Assembly: GCA_030512295.1 (NCBI GenBank)
Contig: JAULSR010000002.1
Location: 5,456,001-5,520,000, forward strand
Direction of reading: 5' to 3'
Source: Bombardia bombarda
Lineage: Eukaryota; Ascomycota; Sordariomycetes; Sordariales; Lasiosphaeriaceae
DNA length: 64,000 nt
Positions 48,479 through 60,124 of this stretch are shown one piece after another. The first letter of the stretch is position 1; each line of letters begins with the position of its first letter. A program made the position numbers and the translations under genes. Below the pieces are notes generated by a model that saw only the letters and a list, made by a program, of their open reading frames with translations, made no database searches and was not told where the DNA came from.

Positions 48479-50112
48479 ACCATAGCTTTGTGTGTTAGGG
48501 CAGAAGAGAGGAGCGACTGATCTCGTCAAGAATCAGAGTTTCCACTCAACAACATTAAGGATTTGCGAACCTCTATCTGCACCTAATTCGCTTGTATATT
48601 CAATATTTTTGTAATTATCAGACAAGCAACACTTATTACGGATGAGCGGTCGGTGCGGTGTTTTATTTGACTGCAGCAGCAACAAGAAGACAACTTGTGG
48701 ATTTTTTATTTGATTAGGAAACGGCGTCGGAGGCATCGTCGGCTATCAATACGTTACTTTACACCTTTGCAGGAAATCGATTCCGTTTGTTGTCTTTCAT
48801 TTTCTCCCTCTCCCCTTTCTAGACATCTTTGGAGGCTCAGAACAGAGGACCCAAGTCTATTGACACAAAATGGACTTTACTTTAGTTCAAGCCACTCTAC
48901 ACGAGTCAATTACCCTACTTTCCTATCTTACCACTTGAGCGCTGGCGGACTTTTGCTGTTGCTAACCGAACGATGGACACATTTGCTGAGTTGTCTTTTT
49001 CCCCTTTTCTTTTATTATCCGTTTTATCTTGAGCCTTACTCACTTTCCTTATATCCGATACTTTATTTCATTTTATCATTGTTGGGGAGATCTAGCAAAA
49101 ACGGGCGGTAAATAAATATTCGAGGCAAACTCACACAACCACACCATGTTTGTGGACGAGGAGAGGGTGAAGGGGAGAAAGAGGACGACGAACATCTATG
49201 GCACACCTACAAAGACCAATGTTTGCTAACTATCCCATGGTCGATTACCGCACATTCCAATATCGAAACAACAACAGGCAAGACCAGCAGGGCCAGCATG
49301 CCAGCAAAGGCGGCTTCGATAGCCTCGAAAATTTGACGACGACTCGCTCCTACATGACTCCATCACCCGGTTTCTCCAAAATTCCCCAGGATTTCACCAG
49401 CCATTCAAGAACCTCATCAAAAAAATGACAGCATCACCGAGTCCAAGGCGCTCGAGGACAGTATGTGAAGGAGGAGAGGATGAAGGAGAAAACATACATG
49501 GCACACTTATTCTATGGGTATTATTCTTAAAGACCAACGTACGGCGCTTAAATAGTACCTACCTGCCTAGATTACTATAAAAATTGCTCGAGTGCCATAT
49601 AATTTACCTGTGTCCGTTCCTCCCCTAGTTCATGTACAGCCAATTCGAGAGCGGGATTTCTAAATGACCCCCCATCAAATGGGCAACAAGCTGCTTCTGA
49701 TAATTTTCGCACACAGCAGCAACGAAGGAACTCCTTTCGAAGCAAGAACTTTCAGTAACAGTTGGTGGGGTGATAGAACTGACAGACAGATATGAGCATC
49801 CAACACCGTACCAAAACTCCCAATCCCCCTTTTGTACAGTGGCTGACTTATCCCCTGCCCCTTTCTACGGTCTGTTCTGCCATCATTTTCCACAAGCAAC
49901 AACATTCAGCTCATATCATCCACAAGCAAAGCAAGAGTAGATCAGAAGACTCTTTATTCCAACGTCGGCACGATTCTGCACCAGTAGTATTATAACTCCG
50001 CACAACAACACTAAAAACAGACAAAAGGAAGGTTGTAGCAGCAGCAGCCGCGTTGAACACATCCATCCCCTTCCATAGATATAACTTATATACACCCCCC
50101 GCATCCTCATCC
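48479..50112. other. Convergent 3' interval between CAX exchanger and Dbp10
   Basis: About 1.6 kb between two convergent stop codons, longer than needed for two 3' UTRs. It contains an imperfect direct repeat (about 49157-49225 and 49468-49545) that brackets a small 76-codon frame at 49198-49428 starting MAHLQRPMFANYP. That frame is rich in Gln, Asn and Ser and has no recognisable domain. A GGTAAATAAATATTCG element precedes the first repeat copy. No confident gene. Confidence 0.45.
49157..49545. repeat. Imperfect direct repeat pair flanking a small ORF
   Basis: Copy 1 (about 49157-49225) and copy 2 (about 49468-49545) share, in the same order, GAGGAGAGG(G/A)TGAAGG, then CAT(C/A)(T/A)ATGGCACAC, then AAAGACCAA(T/C)GT. 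The spacing between blocks differs by insertions in copy 2. The copies lie about 310 bp apart. This is a by-eye alignment. Confidence 0.6.
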
Positions 50113-52956
50113 TCACCTCCTCGCCCTCTTGACCGGCCTCGCGTTCTTGGCCATCTTCTGCTCCTTGACCGCGCGCGCCTTGCGGATGTCCGTCGCGTTC
50201 TTGACCTCGCGCTTGCTGCCCTCGCCGTCCTTGTACTTGCCCACGCGCTTCTCCTTGGCCTCCTCGACGCGCTTCTTGCGAATATGATAATCGTCGCGGA
50301 ACTTGTCCGCGTCCTTGGGCGCCTTCTCCATGTTGTGCTTGTACCGCACGCCGCCCTGGGGCGCGAGCTGCCGGCCCGAGTCCCTCTTCTCCGTCTCGCC
50401 CGCCCGCGGCATCTTGCCCACGTGGTTGGTCTTGCGCCACCTGTCGAACCGGCCGCTCTTGAAGCTGGCCGCGATCTTGACGCCGCTCTCGCCGCGGATC
50501 ATCTTGGACCCCTTGGAGCCGTCCTCGTCGTTGGCGCGCTCAACGTACTTGCTCTGCTTCTTGTCCCAGCGCATCCTCGAGCGGTTCGCTGCGCCAAACG
50601 CCGCCGAGCCGTCGTCGTTGGCGAGGTCCATGGTCGCGTCGCGGGCGGCCTCGACGAAGTGGGCGCTCTGCGAACCCGTGTGGACTCCGTAGGCGTGCTC
50701 CTCGTGTGCGTTGTTGACGCGTGGCGTGTACGACATGAAAACGTCTGGATCTGCGAACGAGACTGGTCCCTTTTTGGGCTTTACCGAGCTTGACACGGTA
50801 ACCTCGAGCTCCTCATCCGACACGTCTTCTATACCAAAGGCTTCGTCGTCCTCATCCTCATCAGTATCGGAATCAGACTCGTTATTCTTTGCACGTGTAG
50901 GAATATCATCGTCTTCGTCATCGTCCTCGGCCGATTTGCCATTTGTAGGCAGTTTGCGCGGCCCAATCCTTGCTCTTAGGTTTCGCGCAATCTCTGCGGC
51001 CTTGTTACGAGAGGACTTGCCCTTGGGTCCAAGCTCAAAGATGGTTTCTTGTGGCTTGAAGGCGCCTATCCTGACGAGCAAGTCGTCACGAGCTTCCTCG
51101 GCATCGGCTGCAGAGTGTCCAAACAGCGGGTGTAGCTGCGTCCAACCTCTGGACCTCAACACTTCCCGAGCTCTCTTTGCGCTGTGCCCTGATGCGGAAT
51201 TCCTTGTCCTCATGTAAAGCTTTTCGGCCTTCACAGCAACTCCCCGGAGAGCATGCATGTCGCTGCTATCCTTAAGCACTTTATTCACCCACTCAACGTT
51301 GGTCTCCACCTCACCTCTCTGCAGTGCGCCAAGCACAACATCCTCGGCAAAAGATGGACTCCGCTCTTCCTGACCAACAAGTAGCTTCTTACCCAGAAAA
51401 AGCTGCAAGTCCAGAAGGTACGGCAAGTCAATATCGCGAACGATACCGTAGGCCCAACCGCGTTGGCCGGCACGAGCAGTACGTCCAACACGATGGACGA
51501 AGACCTTGGGCTGAGGAGGGAAGTCGTAGTTGATAACGTTTGCAAGGATGGGAATATCGATACCACGGGCGGCCACATCGGTAACCACCAGAATATTTGT
51601 CCTTCCCCTACGGAAATTATCGACCTGCATCAAACGAGCTGTCTGGTCGAGAGAACCGTAGACATAAGACACCGCGAATCCCGCATATTTTAACAAATTG
51701 GCGATATACTCGACGTGATGCTTGGTAGCTGTGAAGATGATCGTAGAGTGCTCTGTCGGCTTCTCCTTGGGGCCGTGGCCATCCGAGCCGCGCTTCCTCT
51801 TCTTGGACGCTTCAAAATCCGATTCTGGTCGGACTCCGGGGGGCGTGCCCAGGGGCATTTTGATGATGTCATGTAGAATGTGAAGAAGGGCACCCTCCTT
51901 TTCAGCCCCCTTGACCGCGAAGAATGCGCTCTCGAGGTCAGGAGACACCTTTGTCTCGGCATCCAGCCTGACCAGACTGGGATCCTGCAGACCGGCTCTG
52001 GCAAACTCCACCAGGGACGTTGGCATGGTGGCCGAAAACAGAAGGGTCTGTCTCGAAGGCGGCAGAGCGTGAAGAATCTCGGTAAGCTGTGCTGCGAAAC
52101 CCATCTCGAAAAGACGATCGGCCTCGTCGAAGACGGCATATCTGATAGAAGAAAGGTCCAGGTTCATCTCGACCTTGAGATGCAGGAAACGACCGGGAGT
52201 AGCGATGATAATGTCGGGGTTGTTGGTCATCATGCCGAACTGCTCCTCCAGGCTGTCTCCTCCGACCAACAGGACCGTCTTCAAGTCGGTACCGCGGCCG
52301 AACTCCTTGACGACCTTGAGCGTCTGAAGCGCGAGTTCTCTGGATGGCGAGAGAATGATGGCCCGAGCACCGACCCTGGCGCTATGGCCCTTGAGGCGCT
52401 CGATCATGGGGATGACGAAGGCGGCAGTCTTTCCGGAACCGGTTCTGGCCATACCCACGACATCTCTCCTTTCCAAAATGAGGGGGATCGCCTTGCGCTG
52501 GATAGGGGTCGGGACCGTGTAGCCCTTCTTCTTAATGGCCCTCAGGAGATTCGCATTGATACCTGGATTTGAAAAATGAGCTCTTTGCGTTCCTAAGTTG
52601 TAATTGTTTGGGGCAGAACGCGGAGCCTACTCACCCATTGACTGGAAACCTCCGCCCTTCTTAGCCGACTTGCCATGCACACTGGCCGCCTTCCTGTTTG
52701 TGCTTCGCAAATGCGAGGCGATGAAGGCCGCATCGCCGTCGTCATCCTCACCGGCATTCAGGATGTCGCCAAAGTCGAGGTCGAGGGGGGCAGCTCCTGC
52801 ACCGGGCTGCGCCTTGACGAGCTGTCCCTTATTCTTTCCCTTCTTCTCGACGGCTGGGAAGTCGTCGTTCTCGTTCTCGCCCTCGCTCTCGAACAGGTCG
52901 CCAGCAATGTCGACCTCATTCTCGGACGGCGCCGGAGACGGCGATCGTCTCCACAT
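50113..52956 (-). CDS. dbp10: ATP-dependent RNA helicase Dbp10
   Basis: Two exons, 52956-52635 and 52562-50113, 923 aa. Dbp10 is a nucleolar DEAD-box helicase needed for 60S ribosomal subunit assembly. The acidic N-terminus leads into the Q motif (YTVPTPIQRKAIP, just after the intron), motif I (ARTGSGKT, residues 146-153), DEAD (253-256), SAT (284-286), the ARGIDIP segment and motif VI (HRVGRTARAG, 464-473). The C-terminal half holds an acidic linker, the Dbp10 C-terminal domain (FMSYTPRVNNAHEEHAY) and a very basic tail (KNARPVKRARR) fitting nucleolar targeting. The start MWRRSPSPAPSENEVD is the first ATG, and the 72-nt intron joins QSMG to INANLLRAI. It is divergent from the Spf31-like J-protein gene 414 bp away. 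Confidence 0.95.
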
Positions 52957-53370
52957 GATAGGCCGGGTTTATATTCGTTGGGGGTATGGGGCGACGTCTA
53001 TGTGGTGTTGCCAGAGTCGGCGTCGGTTCTTCGACTCTTTTGGCAGAGGGGGGGTCTGAGAGGTCTGGGGCTCTAGGTGGTCCATGTCCCAGGAAATTTT
53101 GGAAGGTCGACTTTTTAGTGGGGCTGCAACCGTTTATCGTCCTTATCGCTTATCTCTGGACGGGAACCATTGACGCGCTGTTAACCCTCTGTGACGGGCG
53201 GGAACATGTAGCTGAGAGCTCTCTTGATCATCCCTTCCCCTCGCATTCAATTGTTTCACTTACAAAACAACACCCATCTTCACCCGCTGACGGTGTAGCG
53301 ATCGTTGGCATTCTCATAGAACCTCACGTTATATCAGCCCCGAAGCACTAACTCAGTATCATTGCGAAAG
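52957..53370. promoter_or_regulatory. 414-bp bidirectional promoter, Dbp10 and Spf31-like gene
   Basis: The start codons of the minus-strand Dbp10 gene and the plus-strand J-protein gene are only 414 bp apart and divergent, so both promoters and 5' UTRs must fit here. No canonical TATA box or PAC element (GCGATGAG) was seen near either start. Confidence 0.6.
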
Positions 53371-54202
53371 ATGGCGACAACGCCAAATGACGATACCCCG
53401 GTCGATAACAGGGATGCGCTTGAAGTACTAGAGTCGGAGGCAAAGGAATGGGACAAGGTGAGGCTGTCGCCGCCGCCGCCGCCGCCGCCGCCGCTATTTG
53501 ACAGTACCCGCGAATAGATTTTTGCTGACCCAATAATCTAGGATGCCGAGATCGATCGCATCCTCAAAGCCTTTCGGCTCAATGCGTAATAACGCCCCAG
53601 TCCAAGTCCAGATGCAATTACATAGTTGCGAGCTCCCTACTGACGAGATCCCATATTCATACAGCTACGCCGTGCTTGGGCTCAAGCCCGGCGCACCAGA
53701 GTCGGACATCAAGAACCTATACCGCAGAAAGTCGCTCCTCATCCATCCGGATAAGACAAAGAACCCGCAGGCCCCGGATGCCTTCGACCGGCTAAAGAAG
53801 GCGCAGACAGAGCTGATGGACGAGAAGCACCGCCAGACCCTGGACGAGGCCATTGCCGACGCGCGCATGCTGGTGATCCGCGAGAACAAGTGGACCGTCG
53901 ACAGCCCCGAGATCAAGACGCCCGAGTTTGACAAGAAGTGGGCCGAGAAGACGACAGTGGTGCTGATAGACAACGAGCAACGCCGGCGGCGCCAGGTCAA
54001 GGCGCAGATGCAGGAAGAGGGGCGCGAGCAGCGCAAAGTGGACGAGGAGCTCGAGGTGCGCAAGCGCAAGCGCCAGCATGATGAGGACTGGGAGGCCACG
54101 AGGGATCAGCGTATCAGTAGCTGGCGCCAGTTTCAGAAGGGCAAGACGGGAGGCGAGGGGTCCGACAAGAAGAAGAAGAAGAAGCTCAAGCCCATCGGGT
54201 GA
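53371..54202 (+). CDS. spf31: J-domain protein, DNAJC8/Spf31-like splicing-associated co-chaperone
   Basis: Three exons: 53371-53457, 53542-53585 and 53665-54202, 222 aa. A central J domain (YAVLGLKPGAPESDIK) has the HPD triad at residues 71-73. The upstream helix ILKAFRLN precedes it. A long, highly charged, probably coiled-coil C-terminus follows (QRRRRQVKAQMQEEGREQ) and ends in a poly-Lys stretch (KKKKKKLKPIG). This layout matches human DNAJC8 and fission yeast Spf31, small nuclear J-proteins associated with spliceosomes. The J domain should stimulate an Hsp70. The first intron contains a (CGC)9 run and a second AG (TTTGACAG) that would lead to an early stop if used. Orthology is assigned from architecture and the charged tail, not from a search. 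Confidence 0.88.
53468..53494 (+). repeat. (CGC)9 triplet run inside an intron
   Basis: Nine CGC triplets lie ten bases after the GTGAGG donor of the first intron of the Spf31-like gene, making an unusually GC-rich start to an 84-nt intron. Confidence 0.85.
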
Positions 54203-54824
54203 ATGGAGCTTTGAATGGTCGCGTTGCGCGTTCTCTTTGGGACACAGTACGCGCACACAACTACATTTCACGTGGTGATGGAGGGAGGACGACAGTGTGT
54301 TGCTGTGTCAGATTACAGACAGCCATACGAGCTTAATATGCTTGCTTACCGGCTGTACGAATCCAGTGAGTTGAACTTGTGTTTGTGAGAGAGAAAGAGA
54401 GACCTTATTTGAACCTGACCAGCCTGAAAAGGCCCTTGCCAGACTTCCGGACACTTGGTACAAGAGCGTCAACTCAGTTCACCGATCATGGGCCCCACAA
54501 GTTTCTTTATATGGACTGGTTTGTTGTCAAAGCCGAACACTTTAGACAGTCCGGTTTTATTGACTTTCACTCTGGCAGCCATCCATCTCACACCGATCTG
54601 GTAGGATGGGAGTTTTGGTCTTGGTAGCTCAGACCTCACTATGCCCCTAACCCATGTCCAGTTTTGTGGAGAAAAGGCTGCGATTCTCTACCTACCCCTA
54701 ACATCATAGATGGCAAGATTAATCTTTCCGATGCTCTACTATCACACCATTTAACCCCCAAATCATCAAACCATCAGCGCAAGTCTGCGCCTTTTGCTTC
54801 CCAGCTACCCCGCCCAAACGCCAC
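54203..54824. other. Convergent 3' interval, Spf31-like and Syo1
   Basis: About 620 bp between two convergent stop codons. It is expected to hold both 3' UTRs. I see no ORF, repeat or RNA gene worth calling. Confidence 0.6.
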
Positions 54825-56971
54825 TTACGCCTTTGGTACATGCTTCTTCTTGTACTGTATGAACCTTCTCAGGTTCAGGATAGCCTCATCCGCTTTTGTT
54901 CTCAACTCCTCAAAAGTTCTCTTGTTGATGTCCTTGGCTATCGTCTTTAACCTCGGCAAGAATTCTTCAAGGTGTCCCAAGAAGCCGTCCTGATAAAAGA
55001 CCTCTTTATCGCAGGCGGCCTCCTCGTCTGCATATATGTCGAAGATCTGATTCAAGGCTTCGATGATATCAGCAGCCACAGTGTCGGGTTTGCTGAGGAC
55101 GGTCATCAAAAAGACGCCGATCTCGCGGTTCACGTTGATAGGGGCAGGGTCGCGGGCCAAAGAGCCGAGGACGCCAATGCACTTGACACCCAAACCTTGG
55201 AAGGGGTCGCTAGCTTCGTCGCCCTCCTTAGAACCATCCTCCTCGTTGGGAGCAAGCCCCTTGGAAGCTTGGTAGAGTGCTATAAATCTCCGGTGCTGGG
55301 TCCCATCTGAAGGCGTATTGCCATTGAGACTCCGAGACAAGGCCCACGCAAGACTTGTCACTTGTGTGGCCAGCTTCAGGTCGGCATTGTCTGCCTCCAG
55401 TATGGGGCTGATTGCCTTCTGCCATATCTTCTTGGCCGCAGGAGCCCAGGCTCTAAAGATGTTGTCATTCTCGCCTTCCGCAAAATCAATGCATGAGATT
55501 GTCCAAGCGATATTGTTGAGTGCCGCCAGAGCAAGACCTTGGATGGCGATTCCGTCCTCGCTCTCGGTAGTAATGTTGGTTAGTCGAATAAGCTGGGGAA
55601 CCGCTTTCTGCACGAGTTCTCGAAGGGTGGGCAAGTCGTCAAGATCACCAGCTTCTGAACCAGATTCGTCGGCGCCAGTAACTCTTTCTAAATCCGCATC
55701 ATCGAATTCGTCGTCGTCGTCCTCCTCCTCCTCCTCGTCATCGTCGTCCTCTTCCTCGTCATCCTCTTCCTCCCCATCGTCCTTGCCACCTTCGTCGACA
55801 TCCATCGCGTCGCCTGTTTCCTCAATTCCGTTCCATTCCTCAGTGGCGGCGACCTTGTTGGCTCCCGACTGCGAGCGGTTCCCCTTCTCGAGGGCAACTT
55901 GAAGGTCTGTTCCAATAGATGCAACTATTTCCAAGGCGATCTGCATGATTTGAGAGGGGTTGGAGGCGGTACTGCCGTTAGTCTTGCCATTGATGGGCGA
56001 TGCCTGCTCCAAAGCTTGGCACAGGCTGGGAATCAACAAAGCATCACAGGCCCCGTCCTTGCCAGGGCTGTGGTCCAGCCATTGGAGCGATGCAAAGACG
56101 TTGTGGAGGACTCCGCAGGCTAACACAGACCTCGGGCCACCGGCGACCACGAGTTTTGTGAGCTCATCATAGCACCGAGTCTCCTGGTCATCAATGATGG
56201 CCTGCCCGAATGGGAGGTTGTCCTCAGATAGGGTAGTCAGGCAGGACAGTGCCTCCTCAAAGACCTCCTGAGAGACCGCCTCTGTCGACACCAGGCGGAA
56301 GAGCAAGCGCATAACCATTTTGTTTGCGACAATGGCATCCAGGACCTCATCGCGAGATACAGCAAGGTACCCAAGGAGCGAAAGCAAAGAGGAAGTCATG
56401 TCCCACACAAGACGCTGCTGGGCCTTGAGCAGTTTTGTGAAGGACGGCTCAGACGCCGTGAGCGTCTCAAGAATCTGACGTCCAAGAGTTAGTTCATGGG
56501 CGACCAACTTTCTTCATTGCCTCACAGATACTTCACTCTGTCATGAACAATAGTTTAAAGGGGTATGATAGGACTTACCGCCTTGGCCGCATGCTCAATG
56601 GCTGTGAGGATATCAAGTCTGTATAAGTGCACGCAAAAGTCTGCCTCCTCTTCCTGGGCTAGAACTCTGAGAATGTCCCAACCGGCGGCACGGCTGTCGA
56701 TGCTGGCATCAGTGAGCGTCTCAGTGAGAACAATGTGGACGACCTGTTCGCGGAGAAGTAGTTTTCTGCACTTGGCGTCCTGGACAATGTTTGCGATGGC
56801 ACCTGCGGCAGCCGTTCTCGACTTTGGCTCGGGGCTCTGCAGGTCTTTGAGAACGGGCAGGATGCGGCTCTCACGGAGAGCGGCGAGCTCTGGATCTGTT
56901 GGCGGCTTGACGGGCTTTGCGATGGGATCAGTGCGCGGCGCCCGTGTTCTGTTTCGGCGTTGTTTCCCCAT
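54825..56971 (-). CDS. syo1: Syo1 (symportin 1, Rpl5-Rpl11 import adaptor)
   Basis: Two exons, 56971-56579 and 56474-54825, 680 aa. Syo1 (HEATR3 in humans) chaperones ribosomal proteins uL18/Rpl5 and uL5/Rpl11 and carries them into the nucleus with Kap104 for 5S RNP assembly. The basic N-terminus (MGKQRRNRTRAPRTDPIAKP) fits a transportin-type signal with the conserved DPIAKPVKPPTDPELAALRE leader of fungal Syo1. Helical ARM/HEAT repeats follow (AIANIVQDAKCRKLL, AAGWDILRVLAQEEEADFC). A long acidic loop of Asp/Glu at about residues 355-393 corresponds to the acidic insertion of known Syo1 proteins, followed by more HEAT repeats to the C-terminus (KKKHVPKA). The 104-nt intron joins EHAAKA to ILETLTASEP. 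It is divergent from the glycosyltransferase-like gene. Confidence 0.92.
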
Positions 56972-57786
56972 TTTTTGTTTGGGTGTAGCAGCTGGTTTTA
57001 TATGGACTGGTTTCTTTTCTGAGGCGAGCTTCTTCTTTTTTGGTTTGGCTGGAGTTTGGATACTTTAGACCCGGTTTTTGATGTTTATATAAATTCGATA
57101 TGGGCTGAATGAATCTGGATCTCTCTCAGAAAGATGGTCGATAAAGGTTTTGAAAAAATGCGTCGTACCCCACCATTCCCGCAAAGCTGGACCGGTATTT
57201 ACCCCTCGAGCCCCGCAATCCCCGTCCTGAAAAGCAGGGGTTCGAACGCCTGCAAGGGTCCCTAAAACCCTGCAAGTGGGGTAAACTAGATCGACGCTAG
57301 CGCACGGACCGGCGACATTTGTGATTCCACGCACGTAATTGGCGCAGAGCAAGCCAGCCCACGCGACCTCGCTGCAATCTGTCGCTTCCATCCTATCTTC
57401 AACGCCTTAGCTGTCCTAAGTCAGGCGGAAGCTAGGTACAAACTTACAAAAGGCGTAGCAATACCACAAACCAACAACACATGAAGACAGCTTCGTTCTC
57501 CGGCCGCGCAACTGTGACGCGCAAATGATTGAGGTCCGACAATCACCAGGCCCAGCCACTGCCTCGTTCCAATGACAGACAGCTGTGCACGGCTGCAGTT
57601 CTGTCCTGGCTCCGTTCCTGTCCTCTTCTGAGCGAGCCTCTTTCTTGACTTGACGTGAGATGCTCCTTGGCGCGGCCCAAGGTTCCGTCTCGAGTCCTCG
57701 ACCACCCCCTCTGTTTAGGTCTAAACTGCCGATTTCCGAGAGAACCAAGGCCACGATCGCCAAACCAACACACACCTGTGGTCAAA
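56972..57786. promoter_or_regulatory. 815-bp divergent region, Syo1 and glycosyltransferase-like gene
   Basis: Divergent start codons 815 bp apart imply two promoters. The sequence includes T-rich patches beside the Syo1 start and no recognised operator. A TTCGAA-containing patch near 57238-57250 resembles a tRNA T-arm but does not fold as one. Confidence 0.5.
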
Positions 57787-60124
57787 ATGGTGTCGCTCTT
57801 CCTCAGCAACGAGGAATTGGGAAAGAAGGACGACGACCACAAGCCGACCAAGCTCCCTCCAATCCGCGCTCCCCAGTGGAATGCCGCTCGAGTCCCGCCG
57901 CGGAAGACGCTCAAGCGGCTCGCCATTGCCCTAGCCGTCGCTGTCTTCCTCTATATCTTCATCAAGAACATCCCCAACGATCTGCCCATCCGCGACCGTC
58001 GCCGCCCCGTTTACTACACCGGCCAGTCTGACGAAGGCGATCTGGCGGCCGTACCGAAACATAAGCCCCAGGCTGCAAAGCCCAATCCGCATAGCCCGGG
58101 AGGGCCAAAGGGAGGATCCGGGGGGTCTGCTGCTGCCGAGCGCGTACCGCCGAGCAGCGGCTACAATGGGGCTGTCCGTCTTCCGCACCTGGCCGTGTCG
58201 TTGCAGGCGATATACGGTACCAGGGGGTCCTGGAATGCGAATAAGAACGTGATGTTTGCGGCTTCTAGTCTGAAGAGCGCCGCCGCGCTGCTGCCGATGG
58301 CGTGCCAGATGGGGACTGAGCTGAGGAGTTATGTTCACTTTGCGCTGATGGGAGGGAGCGAGATTTCTCTCGATGATCTGCGGACGGCTAATGGCATCGA
58401 CGATTCTTGCGAGGTCATATTCCACGGTACGGCTGCTTGCCCGTTGCTCCCAATGGTGCAAATTTCTGGAGAGACTGGTGTGCTGACACGATCTAGATGC
58501 TCGGCCGGATCACCCTGCCGCGTCAACTGATAGGCGGCTTGGATATAGTGCTGAACGAGCGTTGTGTAAATGATCCCCCACCTTTCCTGCGTTACAGCTT
58601 TTTGCTTCGTGAACTATTTCTGATTCGCTTGTAGACCACATCAATACCTACATGCATCCCCAGGCTGTTTTTGCCGACGGTTCCAGGACTGAAGATTACT
58701 TCTTCCTCGATGCATTAAGATCGGCTGCGCCTCCCCTCCAATTGTCTCTCATAGAGCTTCCCGAAGGCGCTCCTTCGCGACTTGGCTGGATGACAAAGCT
58801 CGACAGCGCGTCGTTGGCGGGTAAGAAACTCGATACGTGACGGTTATTTTAGAATATGTGGGCTGACTAGGAGAGTAGCTTGGAACAAAGTCAGTATCGA
58901 CATATTGATCCACGCACCACCAGGCGGGTCGGGGAGCTTGATACGACTTCTCAAGTCACTATCTGCTGCAGACTTCACCGCATGCGCAATCCCACACCTA
59001 ACAATCGAGCTCCCTCACAAGCTGGATCCTCCCACCGCCCAGTTTCTTGAGACCTTTAGGTGGCCGCCGGCCGATGCTTACAACCCCACTCATGTTCAGC
59101 AACTTACCCTCAGGCATCGCATCCCACGCACTAGCCTGACAGAGGAGGAGAGCTCGGTCCGATTTCTGGAATCGTTTTGGCCTGCTGACCCTCGCCACTC
59201 TCATATTTTGGTACTATCACCTCAGGCCGAGCTTTCACCCCGATTTTTCCACTGTAAGTCAAACCAGCGATCCAGTCTGATCATATAGATCACCCGAATA
59301 TAAGCTCACAACTGTGTGTTCTTCTAGACCTCAAATACTCCGTCCTAGAGTACCTGCACTCGTCTGCCGCAGTCCTGCAGGAGTGGGACTCGAGGCTTAT
59401 GGGGATCAGTCTCGATCTGCCCTCGACCCTGCTGGATGCCTCAGAACCATTCAAGGCGCCCTCCTTGCGGAAAAATGCCGATCCTCGATCACGGCCGGCT
59501 GGCCGACTCGCTACTGAGCCCTCCCCCTTTCTATGGCAGGCCCCAAACAGCAACGCCGTGCTGTACATGGGACAGAAGTGGATCGAGCTGCACGGGCTCG
59601 TCTCCAAAGTGCTCGAGCTTCAACACACGACATCGCAGCAGCTGTCGCCCTTCTTCTCTAAGAAGTTGGTGAGCAAGCGTTATCCCTCGTGGCTGGAACA
59701 TGCCCTGAGGCTGTCAAGGGCGCGCGGCTACTGGACGCTTTACCCTAGCCAGCGAACGGCGAGCAATCTGGCAGCCGTGCATATCGATCTGTACAGAGCA
59801 CCCGAGGAATACGCCCAAGAAGAGGAGCAGCAGGTTGCACGGGATATTTCGCCTGCGGCTGTGGCCGAGATGGCTCTGGCTGCCAAGTCTCCGCCGCTTC
59901 TCGACAGCTTGCCGGCGGGGGGCAACTTGATGTCATTTGACGACATGCCTCTGTTGCTCTGGGATGGGCGGTCTGCCGTAAAGTTGCAGGATCTGGACGC
60001 GGAGGCGGCAGACTATGCGGCAGAGTTTAGAAGGGCAGTTGGGGGTTGCGAGGCCCTGGGGCCAGATGAGCTGGTGCCGAGAAGGGGGTCGGTGAGGGAT
60101 CTGTTTTGCTCGAGGGAAAATTGA
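57787..60124 (+). CDS. Type II membrane protein, putative family 2 glycosyltransferase-like
   Basis: Five exons: 57787-58426, 58497-58565, 58635-58820, 58879-59253 and 59328-60124, 688 aa. A cytosolic N-terminus of about 43 residues (MVSLFLSNEELGKKDDDHKP) is followed by one membrane helix at residues 44-62 and a Pro/Gly-rich stem, the layout of Golgi type II enzymes. The lumenal part has NVMFAASSLKSAAALLPMAC, a DDSCEVIFHDARPDH region, DYFFLDALR and VSIDILIHAPPGGSGSLIRLL, reminiscent of fungal proteins annotated as glycosyltransferase 2. I cannot point to an undoubted DxD catalytic motif, so activity and sugar are unproven. All four junctions keep phase (for example ERAL-YHINTYMHPQ and RFFH-YLKYSVLEYLH), so the gene model is firm even though the function is not. 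Confidence 0.82.

Noticed and set aside
51880..52572. 230-codon plus-strand frame antisense to Dbp10
   Set aside because: It is the complement of the conserved helicase core; the sense strand carries all DEAD-box motifs.
57231..57260. Possible tRNA T-arm (GGTTCGAA)
   Set aside because: The flanking bases do not form a 5-bp T stem with a 7-nt loop, and no acceptor or anticodon arm can be placed.
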